Shown: piece after piece, positions 8,675-18,281 of the stretch | Layout: the number at the start of each line of letters is the position of its first letter | Numbering within the stretch: position 1 is the stretch's first letter | Assembly (NCBI RefSeq): GCF_014784055.1 | Contig: NZ_CP061813.1 | Location: forward strand, 1,870,001 to 1,934,000 | Direction: 5' to 3' | Origin: Polaribacter haliotis | Lineage (GTDB): Bacteria; Bacteroidota; Bacteroidia; Flavobacteriales; Flavobacteriaceae | DNA: 64,000 nt | Position numbers and translations under genes: made by a program | Notes under the pieces: model-generated | Seen by the model: only the letters and a program-made list of their open reading frames with translations | Told to the model about the DNA's origin: nothing | Database searches by the model: none

Positions 8675-11600
8675 TTAATTATTATGTTTTGCTAATCTTA
8701 AAATATCTCCAAAAACCCCTCTGGCTGTTACTTTAGATCCTGCTCCTGCTCCTTGAATTACAATTGGTTGTTCTCCATAAGATTCTGTATAAATTTCAAA
8801 AATTGCATCAGAACCTTTTAAAGATCCTAAAGGTGAATTTTTAGAAACCGACACTAATTTTACATCTAAATTCCCAGTGTCTTGAGATAAATCTCCACTT
8901 AATTCGCCAATATAACGTAAAACGTGGTTTTCTTCTTGACTTTCTTTTAATTGTTGATATTCCTCGTTCATCAATGCTAAATTTGATAAGAAATCATCAA
9001 CAGAACCTTCTCTTAAATTTTCTGGAATTAAATTCTGAATATTTACATCTACGAACTCATTTTCTAATTCTAATTCTCTTGCCAAAATTAGTAATTTTCT
9101 GGCAACATCATTTCCACCTAAATCTTCTCTTGCATCTGGCTCTGTAAAACCCGCATCAATTGCTACTTGTAAAACTTCTGAAAAAGGTTTATTTTCTTCA
9201 GAAAACGTATTGAATAAATAACTTAAACTTCCAGAAAAAACTCCTCTAATTTTTGTGATATTTTCTCCTGATTCATGTAATAAACGAATGGTATCAATTA
9301 ATGGTAAACCTGCACCAACATTGGTTTCATATAAATATTGTTTTTTGTATTCTTTTAATTTTCTTCTTAATTCTTTATAGAACTCAAAAGACAATGTATT
9401 CGCTATTTTATTACAAGAAACCAGATCGAAACCTGCTTCTACTAAGGGTATATAATTACTTACAAAATTAACACTTGCTGTATTATCTACTGCAATTAAG
9501 TTTTCGAAATGATTCGCTTTAGCAAACGAAATAATATCTTCTACAGCAATATTTTCTTCTCCTTTTGATACCAAATCTTCTTCCCAATTTTTGGAGACTC
9601 CATTTTTATTCAAAAGTACTTTTTTTGAATTTGCAACAGAAAAAACGTTCAATTGAATTTTTCTTCTTTCTAAAACTGATGCTGTATTTTCAATAATTTG
9701 ATCAATTAATGTTCCACCAACAGTTCCTTTTCCAAAAATGGCAATATTTATTTTTTTAGCAACTCCAAAAACTTGTCCATGAATTACATTTACAGCTTTA
9801 TGTAATTGTTCTTTCTTAACCACCAAACTCACATTTTTTCCTGTGATGGTATTGTTGAATAAAACAGGAACAATTTGGTTTTTAATTAATGCATTGTATG
9901 GCAAATGAAATTCGCTTAAATCTTGTCCAATAATTGAAATTACAGCCACATTATCTACAATAGAAATCTGATTTACATCTTGAGAATAAAAATCGTTTTC
10001 AAACTCTTTTTCTAATGCTAAAACAGCTTCATTTGCTCTATTTGCATCAATAATTAAGCCAATTCCTCTTTCTGAAGAACCTTGAGAAATAATACTTACA
10101 CTAATATTTTTATCACTTAAAGCTCTAAAAATTCTTGCATCTACACCAACTTTACCCAACAAACCTCTTCCTTCGAAATTTAATAAAGCAACATTGTTAA
10201 TAGTAGAAATGGATTTTATCCCTTTTGTTGAAGATTCTGATGTGATTAAAGTTCCTTTATCTTCTTTATTAAACGTATTTAAAATACGCAAATTAATGTT
10301 CTTTTCTAATAACGGAATAATGGTTTTTGCGTGCAAAATTGTCGCCCCAAAATTTGCCAATTCATTCGCTTCTGAAAATGATAATTGCTCAATTTTCTTT
10401 GCATCTGCAACTAAATCTGGATTTGCAGTAAAAATTCCACTTACATGTGTATAATTCTGAAGCTCATCTGCATCTAAATAATTTGCAATTAAAGCAGCAG
10501 TATAATTACTTCCATTTCTACCTAAAGTTGTAGTCTCTCCTTTTTTATTGGATGCAATAAAACCTGTTACTACATTTATTGCATCTGAATTTTCTTTGAA
10601 ATAAGAAATTACATTTTCCGAAGAAACTGCTGAAATCGGTTGTGCATTTCCAAAATTATCATCTGTAATAATTAATTTTCTTGCATCTGTTGGGTTTGCA
10701 GAAATTCCTTTTTCTTCCAACAAACTTGCAACTAACTTTACCGATAATAATTCGCCTTGTGCTAAAACTTCATCTTTAATTTTTTCGCTATAATCGCCCA
10801 ATAAATACACACCTTCGAAAATTGTTGCCAACTTTAAAAACTCTTGTGTACAGTCTAAATTCGGGTTTGGTTTTAACTGATAATCTTTAAAAGCATCAAA
10901 TGCATCTAAATACGGTTTCTGTTGAGAAGCCAAAGTCAACAAATTTTCTAATTCGTTGGTTGTATTTCCTCTTGCTGAAGCAATTAAAGTTATTTTCTCT
11001 CCGTTTTTATGTTTATTAAGAATGATTTCTAGTGTATTCTCTAATCCTTTTCCATTGGCTAAAGATTTACCTCCAAATTTTAATACTTTCATCTTTTTTG
11101 CTCTATAATCTTTATTGAAAATAGGTTCAATAATTTTCTGTAATTGGTCATATTCCATTAAAAATGCATCATGACCATGCACAGAATTAATTTCGTTATA
11201 CGTGACGTTTGCTTTTGTTAAAGCCAACTTTTTATGCGTTTCTCTATTTTCTTCTGCCGTAAAAAACAAATCGGAATCCACACCAATAATGTGAATATTT
11301 GCTTCAATTTGGTCTAAAACTTCTATATTTTTCTCTCCGTTTTTAGTGACATCAATACTTTTTAATAATTGATTCATTAATTTATAAGAAGATAATTGGT
11401 AACGTTCTTGCAACTTTTCTCCATGATGCAACAACCAACTTTCCACATTGAAAATATCTGAATTTTCTTTTTTAGAACGTTGAAAACGTGCTTTAAAAGA
11501 TTCTGGCGTTCTATAACATAACATCGCATGCATTCTTGCATCGTGTACAGGATTGCTCGAATTTACTAAAAATTGTTCCTGAATTTGACAGTTTCCAATT

Positions 11601-12076
11601 AACCAATCAGTAGATTTCCAATCGGTTGCTATTGGTAAAAAATGTTGGGTAATTTTGTTGTTTAACACTATCATTTCCCAAGCAATACCTCCACCTAAAG
11701 AACCTCCAATTAATGCAAAAAGTTGCTTAATTTTTAAATCAATTAATCCTTCTAAAAAAATTCTTGCAATATCTCTTGCAATAAAATCTTTATAATTTTC
11801 GATTAAAAAACCATCAAAACCATTTCCTGGAATATTGAAAGACAAAATTGTATACACATCTGTATTTATAGCTTTGTCCTTACCAACAATATCTAACCAC
11901 CAACCATTTTCTCCAGCAACATCACTATTTCCAGTTAATGCGTGGTTGATTAAAATTACAGGCGCAGTTCCTAAATCTTGACCAAAAACTTGGTAACTTA
12001 AATTGATTTCAGGAATTTTTGCACCTAATTCTGTGGTGAAATTCTTTATTTTGATATGTTGAAGTTTGTCTTTCAT
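8675..12076 (-). CDS. Trifunctional fusion: homoserine O-acetyltransferase - aspartokinase - homoserine dehydrogenase
   Basis: One uninterrupted 1133-residue frame. Residues 1 to about 325 are an alpha/beta hydrolase of the MetX family (oxyanion segment NHALTGNSD near 44-52, nucleophile S126 in GGSLGGG, late acid and base in DSDLFF and VHGHDAF). An internal Met near 328 begins an aspartokinase (VLKFGGKSLANG) with ACT domains. From about 780 a homoserine dehydrogenase follows (INIAIFGKGTVGG; later NVGAGLPLIDT). The enzyme thus covers aspartate phosphorylation, homoserine formation and its acetylation; aspartate-semialdehyde dehydrogenase must be elsewhere. It follows metY, separated by a perfect 20-bp palindrome. 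Confidence 0.92.
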   Translation of the reverse strand: MKDKLQHIKIKNFTTELGAKIPEINLSYQVFGQDLGTAPVILINHALTGNSDVAGENGWWLDIVGKDKAINTDVYTILSFNIPGNGFDGFLIENYKDFIARDIARIFLEGLIDLKIKQLFALIGGSLGGGIAWEMIVLNNKITQHFLPIATDWKSTDWLIGNCQIQEQFLVNSSNPVHDARMHAMLCYRTPESFKARFQRSKKENSDIFNVESWLLHHGEKLQERYQLSSYKLMNQLLKSIDVTKNGEKNIEVLDQIEANIHIIGVDSDLFFTAEENRETHKKLALTKANVTYNEINSVHGHDAFLMEYDQLQKIIEPIFNKDYRAKKMKVLKFGGKSLANGKGLENTLEIILNKHKNGEKITLIASARGNTTNELENLLTLASQQKPYLDAFDAFKDYQLKPNPNLDCTQEFLKLATIFEGVYLLGDYSEKIKDEVLAQGELLSVKLVASLLEEKGISANPTDARKLIITDDNFGNAQPISAVSSENVISYFKENSDAINVVTGFIASNKKGETTTLGRNGSNYTAALIANYLDADELQNYTHVSGIFTANPDLVADAKKIEQLSFSEANELANFGATILHAKTIIPLLEKNINLRILNTFNKEDKGTLITSESSTKGIKSISTINNVALLNFEGRGLLGKVGVDARIFRALSDKNISVSIISQGSSERGIGLIIDANRANEAVLALEKEFENDFYSQDVNQISIVDNVAVISIIGQDLSEFHLPYNALIKNQIVPVLFNNTITGKNVSLVVKKEQLHKAVNVIHGQVFGVAKKINIAIFGKGTVGGTLIDQIIENTASVLERRKIQLNVFSVANSKKVLLNKNGVSKNWEEDLVSKGEENIAVEDIISFAKANHFENLIAVDNTASVNFVSNYIPLVEAGFDLVSCNKIANTLSFEFYKELRRKLKEYKKQYLYETNVGAGLPLIDTIRLLHESGENITKIRGVFSGSLSYLFNTFSEENKPFSEVLQVAIDAGFTEPDAREDLGGNDVARKLLILARELELENEFVDVNIQNLIPENLREGSVDDFLSNLALMNEEYQQLKESQEENHVLRYIGELSGDLSQDTGNLDVKLVSVSKNSPLGSLKGSDAIFEIYTESYGEQPIVIQGAGAGSKVTARGVFGDILRLAKHNN

Positions 12077-12084
12077 TTTTAAAA

Positions 12085-12104
12085 CAAGGGGTTTAAACCC
12101 CTTG
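12085..12104. repeat. Perfect 20-bp palindrome between metY and the metX-thrA fusion
   Basis: CAAGGGGTTT/AAACCCCTTG is a perfect palindrome ten bases from the ATG of the fusion gene. In the minus-strand transcript it forms a GC-capped hairpin followed by UUUU, so it could weaken read-through from metY (an internal terminator) or block the next ribosome site. It may equally be an interspersed palindromic repeat. Confidence 0.6.
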
Positions 12105-12116
12105 CTATTTTATGTT

Positions 12117-13391
12117 TTATATTTCTGAAAAAGCTGCTTTTAAATCTGCTTTTAAATCTTCTAAATCTTCAATACCAACAGACAAACGAATTAAATCTTG
12201 GCTAACTCCAGCTCCTGCTTGTGCAGCTTCATCTAATTGTTGATGTGTTGTACTTGCTGGATGAATAATTAAAGATTTTGTATCTCCGATATTTGCTAAC
12301 AAGGAAAATACTTTTGTTTTATCTGCAATTGTTTTTGCAGCTTCAAAACCTTTTTTAGGTCCGAAAGTTACAATTCCACTTTGTCCTTTTGGTAAATATT
12401 TATCTGCTAATTTCTTGTATTTGTTACTTTCTAAACCAGGATAATTTACCCAAGCAACTTCGTCTTGTTGTTCTAACCATTTTGCTAAAGCCAACGCATT
12501 TTCCGAATGTTGTTTAATTCTTACTGGTAAAGTTTCCAATCCTTGAATGATATTAAAGGCATTTGTAGGACTTAAAGCACCACCAAAATCACGCAATCCT
12601 TCTAAAATTAATTTGAAAGTATAAGAAGCTGCGCCTAAAGCTTCGTGATATTTTAAACCATGATAACCTGCAGAAGGTTCTGTAAATTCAGGGAATTTTC
12701 CATTCGCCCAATTAAAAGTTCCAGCATCTATAATTGCACCTCCTAAAGAAGTTCCTTGTCCGCCAATATATTTTGTTAGAGAGTGAATTACAATGTTTGC
12801 TCCGTGTTTAATTGGGTTCAATAAAACAGGTGTTGCAACTGTATTGTCAACAATAAAAGGAACTTCTGCTTTTTTAGCATGTTCTGATATTGCTTCTAAA
12901 TCTAATACATCTAATTTAGGGTTTCCTAAAGACTCCACAAAAATGGCTCTTGTATTTTCTTGAACGGCTTTACCAAAATTTTCTGGCTCAGAAGCATCTA
13001 CAAAAGTAGTTGTAATTCCGAATCTTGGTAAAGTAACACTTAATAAATTGTAGGTTCCACCATACAAACTACTTGAAGCCACAATGTGATCTCCAGCTTT
13101 TAAAAGTGTTAATAAACCTGTTGCAATTGCTGCTGTTCCAGAAGCAAAAACTACTGCTCCAATTCCTCCTTCTACAGCCGCTAAACGATCTTGTAAAATT
13201 TGATTTGTTGGGTTGTTTAAACGTGTGTAAATAAACCCTAATTCTTTTAATGAAAAAAGATTTGCTGCATGTTCTGAATTGTTAAAAACATAAGAAGACG
13301 TTTGGTAAATTGGAACTGCTCTTGTTCCTCCATTTGCTTTTACATCATGTCCTGCGTGCAACGCGTTAGTTGCTAATTTGTGGTTACTCAT
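12117..13391 (-). CDS. metY: O-acetylhomoserine sulfhydrylase
   Basis: A 424-residue PLP enzyme of the Cys/Met-metabolism family, in the longer size class typical of O-acetylhomoserine (thiol)-lyases. The lysine that binds PLP is K207 in [19 protein letters not shown] (about 55-62) is the phosphate-side segment. Reaction: O-acetylhomoserine plus sulfide to homocysteine and acetate. The upstream SAM-I riboswitch shows that the gene is controlled by S-adenosylmethionine, and the downstream fusion provides its substrate. Confidence 0.92.
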   Translation of the reverse strand: MSNHKLATNALHAGHDVKANGGTRAVPIYQTSSYVFNNSEHAANLFSLKELGFIYTRLNNPTNQILQDRLAAVEGGIGAVVFASGTAAIATGLLTLLKAGDHIVASSSLYGGTYNLLSVTLPRFGITTTFVDASEPENFGKAVQENTRAIFVESLGNPKLDVLDLEAISEHAKKAEVPFIVDNTVATPVLLNPIKHGANIVIHSLTKYIGGQGTSLGGAIIDAGTFNWANGKFPEFTEPSAGYHGLKYHEALGAASYTFKLILEGLRDFGGALSPTNAFNIIQGLETLPVRIKQHSENALALAKWLEQQDEVAWVNYPGLESNKYKKLADKYLPKGQSGIVTFGPKKGFEAAKTIADKTKVFSLLANIGDTKSLIIHPASTTHQQLDEAAQAGAGVSQDLIRLSVGIEDLEDLKADLKAAFSEI

Positions 13392-13514
13392 TTTTCTATT
13401 TTTTTTGAGTTAATAAATAATTAATTCAAGTTCATCAATATTTGTATTGATGTAACTAATTAGAAAAATGTTATTAAGAAAATAGTATTTTCCAGAACAG
13501 GAAAATTCTTTTTT

Positions 13515-13621
13515 GTTATCTATCCAATTATAAAATAATTGAGTAGAATTTAGCACCTTCTTTATTACTAAAGGGTTGCTAAGGCTTCAATGGGTCTAAT
13601 CCCTCTGCCTTTCTTGATAAC
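13515..13621 (-). promoter_or_regulatory. SAM-I (S-box) riboswitch upstream of metY
   Basis: Read on the minus strand, the element starts GTTATCAAGAAAGGCAGAGG and has the S-box core: AGAGGGA, a GCAACCC-type segment, and AAGGTGCTAA. P1 closes by GTTATC (13616-13621) with GATAAC (13515-13520). A TATATTTG promoter lies just upstream. With SAM bound, transcripts for metY and probably the metX-thrA fusion would be down-regulated. The rest of the 13392-13985 gap holds the metK promoter and leader on the other strand. Confidence 0.92.
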
Positions 13622-13651
13622 ATTTCAATAAGTTATTGAACTTTGTGAGTG

Positions 13652-13659
13652 CAAATATA
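13652..13659 (-). promoter_or_regulatory. metY promoter -7 box
   Basis: TATATTTG on the minus strand fits the Bacteroidota TAnnTTTG box and is placed so that transcription would start just before the SAM-I aptamer. No clear -33 TTG is visible. Confidence 0.55.
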
Positions 13660-13824
13660 TGTTCAGAAAAATTTAATATCCTAATAAAAAGTACTTTATT
13701 TTTATTTTATGTTAATTTGATATTTTATTTGCCTTTGTATTCATCATTCTTCAAAATGATTACTTTTTCTTCTTTATAATTGATTAATTGATGATGTCAT
13801 CAAAAATAATTATTACTAAAAACC

Positions 13825-13853
13825 TTGGTATTTCATTTTATAATGTAACTTTG
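13825..13853 (+). promoter_or_regulatory. metK promoter
   Basis: TTG (13825-13827), an 18-nt spacer and TAACTTTG (13846-13853) match the Bacteroidota -33/-7 consensus. The inferred start near 13860 would put the whole putative SAM-binding leader in the transcript. Confidence 0.65.
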
Positions 13854-13879
13854 CATCAGAATTAAGAGGAAAAATTTGA

Positions 13880-13950
13880 ACTGATTGCAACCTCATTAAA
13901 AAAATGCTAAAGCAGTAATTATCTACTTCTTTTAGCGACCACGCAATCAA
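13880..13950 (+). promoter_or_regulatory. Putative SAM-II-like (long-loop) leader upstream of metK
   Basis: Between the promoter and metK an RNA-like element begins CTGATTGCAACC and continues with AAATGCTAAAGC, resembling the SAM-II core (CUGAUU...AACC, then AAAUG..GCUAAA). TGATTGC (13882-13888) pairs with GCAATCA (13943-13949), and GCTAAA can pair with TTTAGC inside. The long insert between the halves would make it a long-loop variant of SAM-II. Location before metK supports SAM sensing. I could not score it against a covariance model. Confidence 0.6.
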
Positions 13951-13985
13951 TTTCTATTTCCTACAACATTTAAAAGAAGAATATT

Positions 13986-15242
13986 ATGTCATATTTATTT
14001 ACATCAGAAAGTGTTTCTGAAGGTCACCCAGATAAGGTTGCTGATCAAATTTCAGATGCTTTAATTGATAATTTTTTAGCTTTCGATAAAAACAGTAAAG
14101 TAGCTTGTGAGACTTTAGTTACAACTGGACAAGTTATTTTAGCTGGAGAAGTAAAATCTGAAACATATTTAGATGTTCAGCAAATTGCAAGAGAGGTTAT
14201 CAATAAAATTGGTTACACGAAAAGCGAGTATATGTTCGATGGAAACTCTTGTGGAGTTTTATCTGCAATTCACGAACAATCTCCAGATATTAATCAAGGA
14301 GTTGATAGATCTTCACCTGAAGAACAAGGAGCTGGAGATCAAGGAATGATGTTTGGTTATGCAACAGATGAAACAGAAAACTATATGCCTTTGGCGTTAG
14401 AATTGTCTCACAGATTGTTAATTGAACTAGCACTTTTAAGAAGAGAGAATAAAGACATTACTTATTTAAGACCAGATGCTAAAAGTCAGGTTACTATTGA
14501 GTATTCAGACGACAATGTTCCACAAAGAATTGATGCTATTGTAATTTCTACACAGCATGACGATTTTAACGAATCTGATGATGTAATGTTAGCAAAAATT
14601 AAAAAAGATATTGTTGAAATTTTAATTCCAAGAGTTGTTGCTAAATTACCTGCTCATATTCAGAAATTATTTACAGATAATATTACGTATCACATAAATC
14701 CAACTGGTGTTTTTGTAATTGGTGGACCTCATGGAGATACTGGTTTAACAGGACGTAAAATTATCGTTGATACTTATGGTGGAAAAGGAGCTCATGGTGG
14801 TGGTGCTTTCTCTGGAAAAGACCCGAGTAAAGTGGATAGATCTGGAGCTTACGCAACAAGACATATTGCCAAAAATTTAGTTGCTGCAGGACTTTGTAAA
14901 GAAGTTTTAGTGCAAGTTTCTTATGCGATTGGTGTTGCAAAACCAACCAGTATAAATGTGGAAACTTATGGAACTGCAACTGTTGATTTAACAGATGGAG
15001 AAATCAGTAAAAAAGTAGAAGAAATTTTTGATATGCGTCCATATTTTATAGAACAACGTTTAAAATTAAGAACACCAATTTATTCGGAAACTGCTGCTTA
15101 TGGACATATGGGTAGAACACCAGAAGTTAAAACTGTAACATTCTCAAATCCAATGGGAGAAACAGTTTCTGAAGAAGTGGAAACCTTTACTTGGGAGAAA
15201 TTAGATTATGTCGATAAAGTTAAAGAAGTTTTCAAATTATAA
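13986..15242 (+). CDS. metK: S-adenosylmethionine synthetase
   Basis: A 418-residue enzyme that makes SAM from methionine and ATP. Signature parts are [20 protein letters not shown] near the start, [12 protein letters not shown] (about 118-129) and [16 protein letters not shown] (about 271-286), all in the usual order and length. It is divergent from metY, and its leader carries a second SAM-type element, so both synthesis of methionine and its conversion to SAM appear to respond to SAM. Confidence 0.97.
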   Translation: MSYLFTSESVSEGHPDKVADQISDALIDNFLAFDKNSKVACETLVTTGQVILAGEVKSETYLDVQQIAREVINKIGYTKSEYMFDGNSCGVLSAIHEQSPDINQGVDRSSPEEQGAGDQGMMFGYATDETENYMPLALELSHRLLIELALLRRENKDITYLRPDAKSQVTIEYSDDNVPQRIDAIVISTQHDDFNESDDVMLAKIKKDIVEILIPRVVAKLPAHIQKLFTDNITYHINPTGVFVIGGPHGDTGLTGRKIIVDTYGGKGAHGGGAFSGKDPSKVDRSGAYATRHIAKNLVAAGLCKEVLVQVSYAIGVAKPTSINVETYGTATVDLTDGEISKKVEEIFDMRPYFIEQRLKLRTPIYSETAAYGHMGRTPEVKTVTFSNPMGETVSEEVETFTWEKLDYVDKVKEVFKL

Positions 15243-15264
15243 TTCTTATTTAAGAAAACAATTT

Positions 15265-15297
15265 AGCCTTTAAAATTCATTTTTTAAAGGCTTTTTT
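15265..15297 (+). terminator. Terminator after metK
   Basis: AGCCTTTAAAA pairs with TTTTAAAGGCT around a short loop and is followed by a run of T. Confidence 0.8.
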
Positions 15298-15404
15298 ATG
15301 TTTGAAATCCAGTAGAAAACACCAATTCTCTTTAACAAAAATTTAAGATATCGTAAATAAGGGTTTGCGTAACTTCGAAGACAATAATTTTAATCCATTT
15401 TATT

Positions 15405-17897
15405 ATGATAAAAAAAGTACTTACTAGCTTTCTTCTGATTGCTTTTGTTTTCGGTTTTTCTACTGAAACTAACGCTCAGTTTTGGAAGAAAAAGAAAAAA
15501 GAAGCTCCAAAGACAGCTCAAAAACCGAAACCAAAACCTAAAAAAGGTGATATACAACCTTATGGAAAAGTGGTTACGAAAGATCACAAAACAGACGATG
15601 GTTTGTTTAAAGTGCACACAAAAGACCAAACTTATTTATTCGAAATTCCAGATTCTCTTTTAAGAAGAGAAATGTTAATGGTAACAAGAATTGCTAAAAC
15701 TGCCAGTGGAATTGGTTTTGGTGGTGGAAAAACAAATACGCAAGTATTACGTTGGGAGAAAAAAAATAAAACCATTTTATTAAGAATTGTTTCTCATAAT
15801 GTAGTTGCAGATACTATTTTACCTGTACACGAAGCTGTTGTAAACTCGAACTTAGAACCTATCTTATATTCTTTTCCTATAAAAGCATTTAGCAAAGATT
15901 CTACAGCTACAGTTATAGATGCCACAAAATTATTTACTTCAGATATTAAACCTCTTGGTTTTCCTGCTAGAGCTAGAAGAAGTATGCAAGTTACTCGTTT
16001 AGACAATACTAGATCTTATATAGAAAGAGTTAGTAGTTACCCAAGAAATATTGAAGTAAGACATGTAAAAACTTATTTTGCGAACAAAGCACCATCTAAT
16101 TCTGCTTTAGGTTCTATTACTTTAGAAATGAGTAACTCTATGGTTTTATTACCAAAAGTTCCAATGAAACGTCGTTATTTCGATGAAAGAGTTGGTTGGT
16201 TTACTCGTGGGCAGACTGATTATGGTTTAAAAGACCAAAGAAGTAAAACGCTTACTTATTTAGACAGATATCGTTTAGAAGTGAAGGACGAAGATATCGA
16301 GAAGTTTAAAAGAGGGGAATTGGTAGAACCAAAAAAACAAATTGTTTATTATGTAGATAGAGCAACTCCAGAAGAGTGGGTTCCATACATTATACAAGGA
16401 GTTAACGACTGGCAAGTTGCTTTTGAAGCGGCTGGCTTTAAAAATGCTATTGTAGGAAAAAGAGCTCCTACAAAAGAGGAAGACCCAGATTATAGTCCAG
16501 AAGATGTACGTTATTCTGTAATTCGTTATTTAGCTTCTCCAATCCCGAATGCAAATGGACCTCACGTAAGTGACCCACGTTCTGGAGAAATTTTAGAATC
16601 GGATATCAACTGGTACCACAATGTAATGTCTTTATTACACAACTGGTTCTTTATCCAAACAGCAGCAATAAATCCTGATGCTAGAGGAAACAATTTTAAA
16701 ACTGAAACAATGGGAGAACTAATTAAGTTTGTTTCTTCTCATGAATTAGGACACACTTTAGGATTGCCTCATAATATGGGAAGTTCTGCAGCATATCCTG
16801 TAGATTCTTTACGTTCTGCAAGTTTTACAGCTAAATATGGAACAGCTCCATCTATTATGGATTATGCTCGTTTTAATTATATAGCACAACCAGAAGATAA
16901 AGGAGTTGCTTTAATGCCAAACATTGGAACTTACGACAAGTATGCAATTTCTTGGGGTTACAGACCAATTTTAGACAAATCTGCTGAAGATGAAAAAGAA
17001 ATATTAGATGGCTGGATTTTAAAACATGCTGGAGACCCAATGTATCGTTTTGGACACCAACAAGCAGCAGGTGTTGTAGATCCAAGTTCTCAAACAGAAG
17101 ATTTAGGAGACGATGCTATAAAAGCTTCTATGTATGGAATTAAAAACTTAAAAAGAATTTTACCAAGATTAGAAGAATGGACTTCTGAAAAAGGAGAAAA
17201 TTACGATGAGTTGTCTACTATGTATGGTCAATTATTAGGTCAGTTCAATAGATATATGGGACATGTTTCTGCTAATATTGGTGGTGTTTATGAAAACTTT
17301 AAAGCATCTGACCAAGCAGGAGCAGTTTATACTTATGTTTCTAAAGAAAAGCAAAAAGAAGCTTTACAATTTGTTGTAAACGAATTGTTTAAAACTCCAG
17401 AATGGATGTTAGATGAAAACATTTTTAGCAAAACTGAATTTTCTGGTTCTGTTGAAAGAGTTAGAAGTATGCAAGCAAGAACTCTTAATAACATTTTAGA
17501 CGCTGGAAGAATGGCTAGAATGATTGAGAATGAAACTTTAAACGGATCATCTGCATATACTTTGGTAAATATGATGAGTGATGTTCGTAAAGGAGTTTGG
17601 AGTGAAATTTACTCTGGACGTTCTATAGATACTTATAGAAGAAATTTACAAAGAGCACATTTAGATAGATTAGACTACTTATTAAATAAAGCAGGAAACC
17701 AGAGAGGAATTAATCGTGGTTACTTAAAAATAAGTGGAATTAACGTAAACCAATCTGACGTGAAATCTGTTGCAAGAGGAGAATTAAAGCGTTTACAAAG
17801 GGATGCTAAAGCCGCTTCTAATAGAGGTAACACACTTACACGTTATCATTTACAAGATGTTGTAGACAGAATTGATGCGATCTTAGATCCTAAATAA
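15405..17897 (+). CDS. Secreted zinc-dependent metalloprotease (DUF5117/DUF5118-type)
   Basis: An 830-residue protein with an N-terminal signal peptide (hydrophobic run after MIKKVLTSF, probable cleavage after TNAQ) and a lysine/proline-rich stretch just after it. The metzincin-type zinc motif HELGHTLGLPH is at residues 446-456. Flanking regions (TRIAKTASGIGFGGGKTNTQ, and FFIQTAAINPDARG before the zinc site) fit the large Bacteroidota family annotated with DUF5117 and DUF5118 domains. Its substrate is unknown. A terminator follows directly. Confidence 0.85.
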   Translation: MIKKVLTSFLLIAFVFGFSTETNAQFWKKKKKEAPKTAQKPKPKPKKGDIQPYGKVVTKDHKTDDGLFKVHTKDQTYLFEIPDSLLRREMLMVTRIAKTASGIGFGGGKTNTQVLRWEKKNKTILLRIVSHNVVADTILPVHEAVVNSNLEPILYSFPIKAFSKDSTATVIDATKLFTSDIKPLGFPARARRSMQVTRLDNTRSYIERVSSYPRNIEVRHVKTYFANKAPSNSALGSITLEMSNSMVLLPKVPMKRRYFDERVGWFTRGQTDYGLKDQRSKTLTYLDRYRLEVKDEDIEKFKRGELVEPKKQIVYYVDRATPEEWVPYIIQGVNDWQVAFEAAGFKNAIVGKRAPTKEEDPDYSPEDVRYSVIRYLASPIPNANGPHVSDPRSGEILESDINWYHNVMSLLHNWFFIQTAAINPDARGNNFKTETMGELIKFVSSHELGHTLGLPHNMGSSAAYPVDSLRSASFTAKYGTAPSIMDYARFNYIAQPEDKGVALMPNIGTYDKYAISWGYRPILDKSAEDEKEILDGWILKHAGDPMYRFGHQQAAGVVDPSSQTEDLGDDAIKASMYGIKNLKRILPRLEEWTSEKGENYDELSTMYGQLLGQFNRYMGHVSANIGGVYENFKASDQAGAVYTYVSKEKQKEALQFVVNELFKTPEWMLDENIFSKTEFSGSVERVRSMQARTLNNILDAGRMARMIENETLNGSSAYTLVNMMSDVRKGVWSEIYSGRSIDTYRRNLQRAHLDRLDYLLNKAGNQRGINRGYLKISGINVNQSDVKSVARGELKRLQRDAKAASNRGNTLTRYHLQDVVDRIDAILDPK

Positions 17898-17919
17898 ATT
17901 CTTAAAAATTATACTGAAG

Positions 17920-17949
17920 AACCTCATCTTAATTGATGAGGTTTTTTTT
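17920..17949 (+). terminator. Terminator after the metalloprotease gene
   Basis: AACCTCATC-TTAATT-GATGAGGTT followed by eight T. Confidence 0.9.
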
Positions 17950-18211
17950 ATACCTTTATTTTTTGATTCAAAAATTCAATATCCTATTTGTGATACTTTT
18001 AATCATTGGAAATGCGTATTTTATATACTTATTAATCTTGTTGATTTATATTGGTTTTGGCACTTTTGGATTTGGTATATTTATAGTGCCATTTATATTA
18101 ATTGCTTTACTTTTCTTAATACCAAGCATTTTAGTTTTGAAGAAAAAAAACCATCAAAACCCTGTGTTCTTATTAATCAATTGTGTTGGGGTATCTTATT
18201 TTATGTTTTAA
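17933..18211 (+). CDS. Small very hydrophobic ORF, doubtful
   Basis: A 92-codon frame rich in L, I and F with two or three possible membrane helices and a KKKNH turn. Its only early ATG codons lie inside the preceding terminator hairpin, so the start is uncertain and the frame could be a by-product of AT-rich DNA. It resembles small integral membrane proteins, but no family is recognised. It precedes dus on the same strand. Confidence 0.3.
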   Translation: MMRFFLYLYFLIQKFNILFVILLIIGNAYFIYLLILLIYIGFGTFGFGIFIVPFILIALLFLIPSILVLKKKNHQNPVFLLINCVGVSYFMF

Positions 18212-18257
18212 CTTCATAAAGAGATTTATTATAGTGGCTCCAAAATGGAAATGGTAG

Positions 18258-18265
18258 TATATTTG
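18258..18265 (+). promoter_or_regulatory. dus promoter -7 box
   Basis: TATATTTG, matching TAnnTTTG, lies 16 bp before the ATG of the tRNA-dihydrouridine synthase gene. Confidence 0.5.
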
Positions 18266-18281
18266 CATAACTATTATTTTT

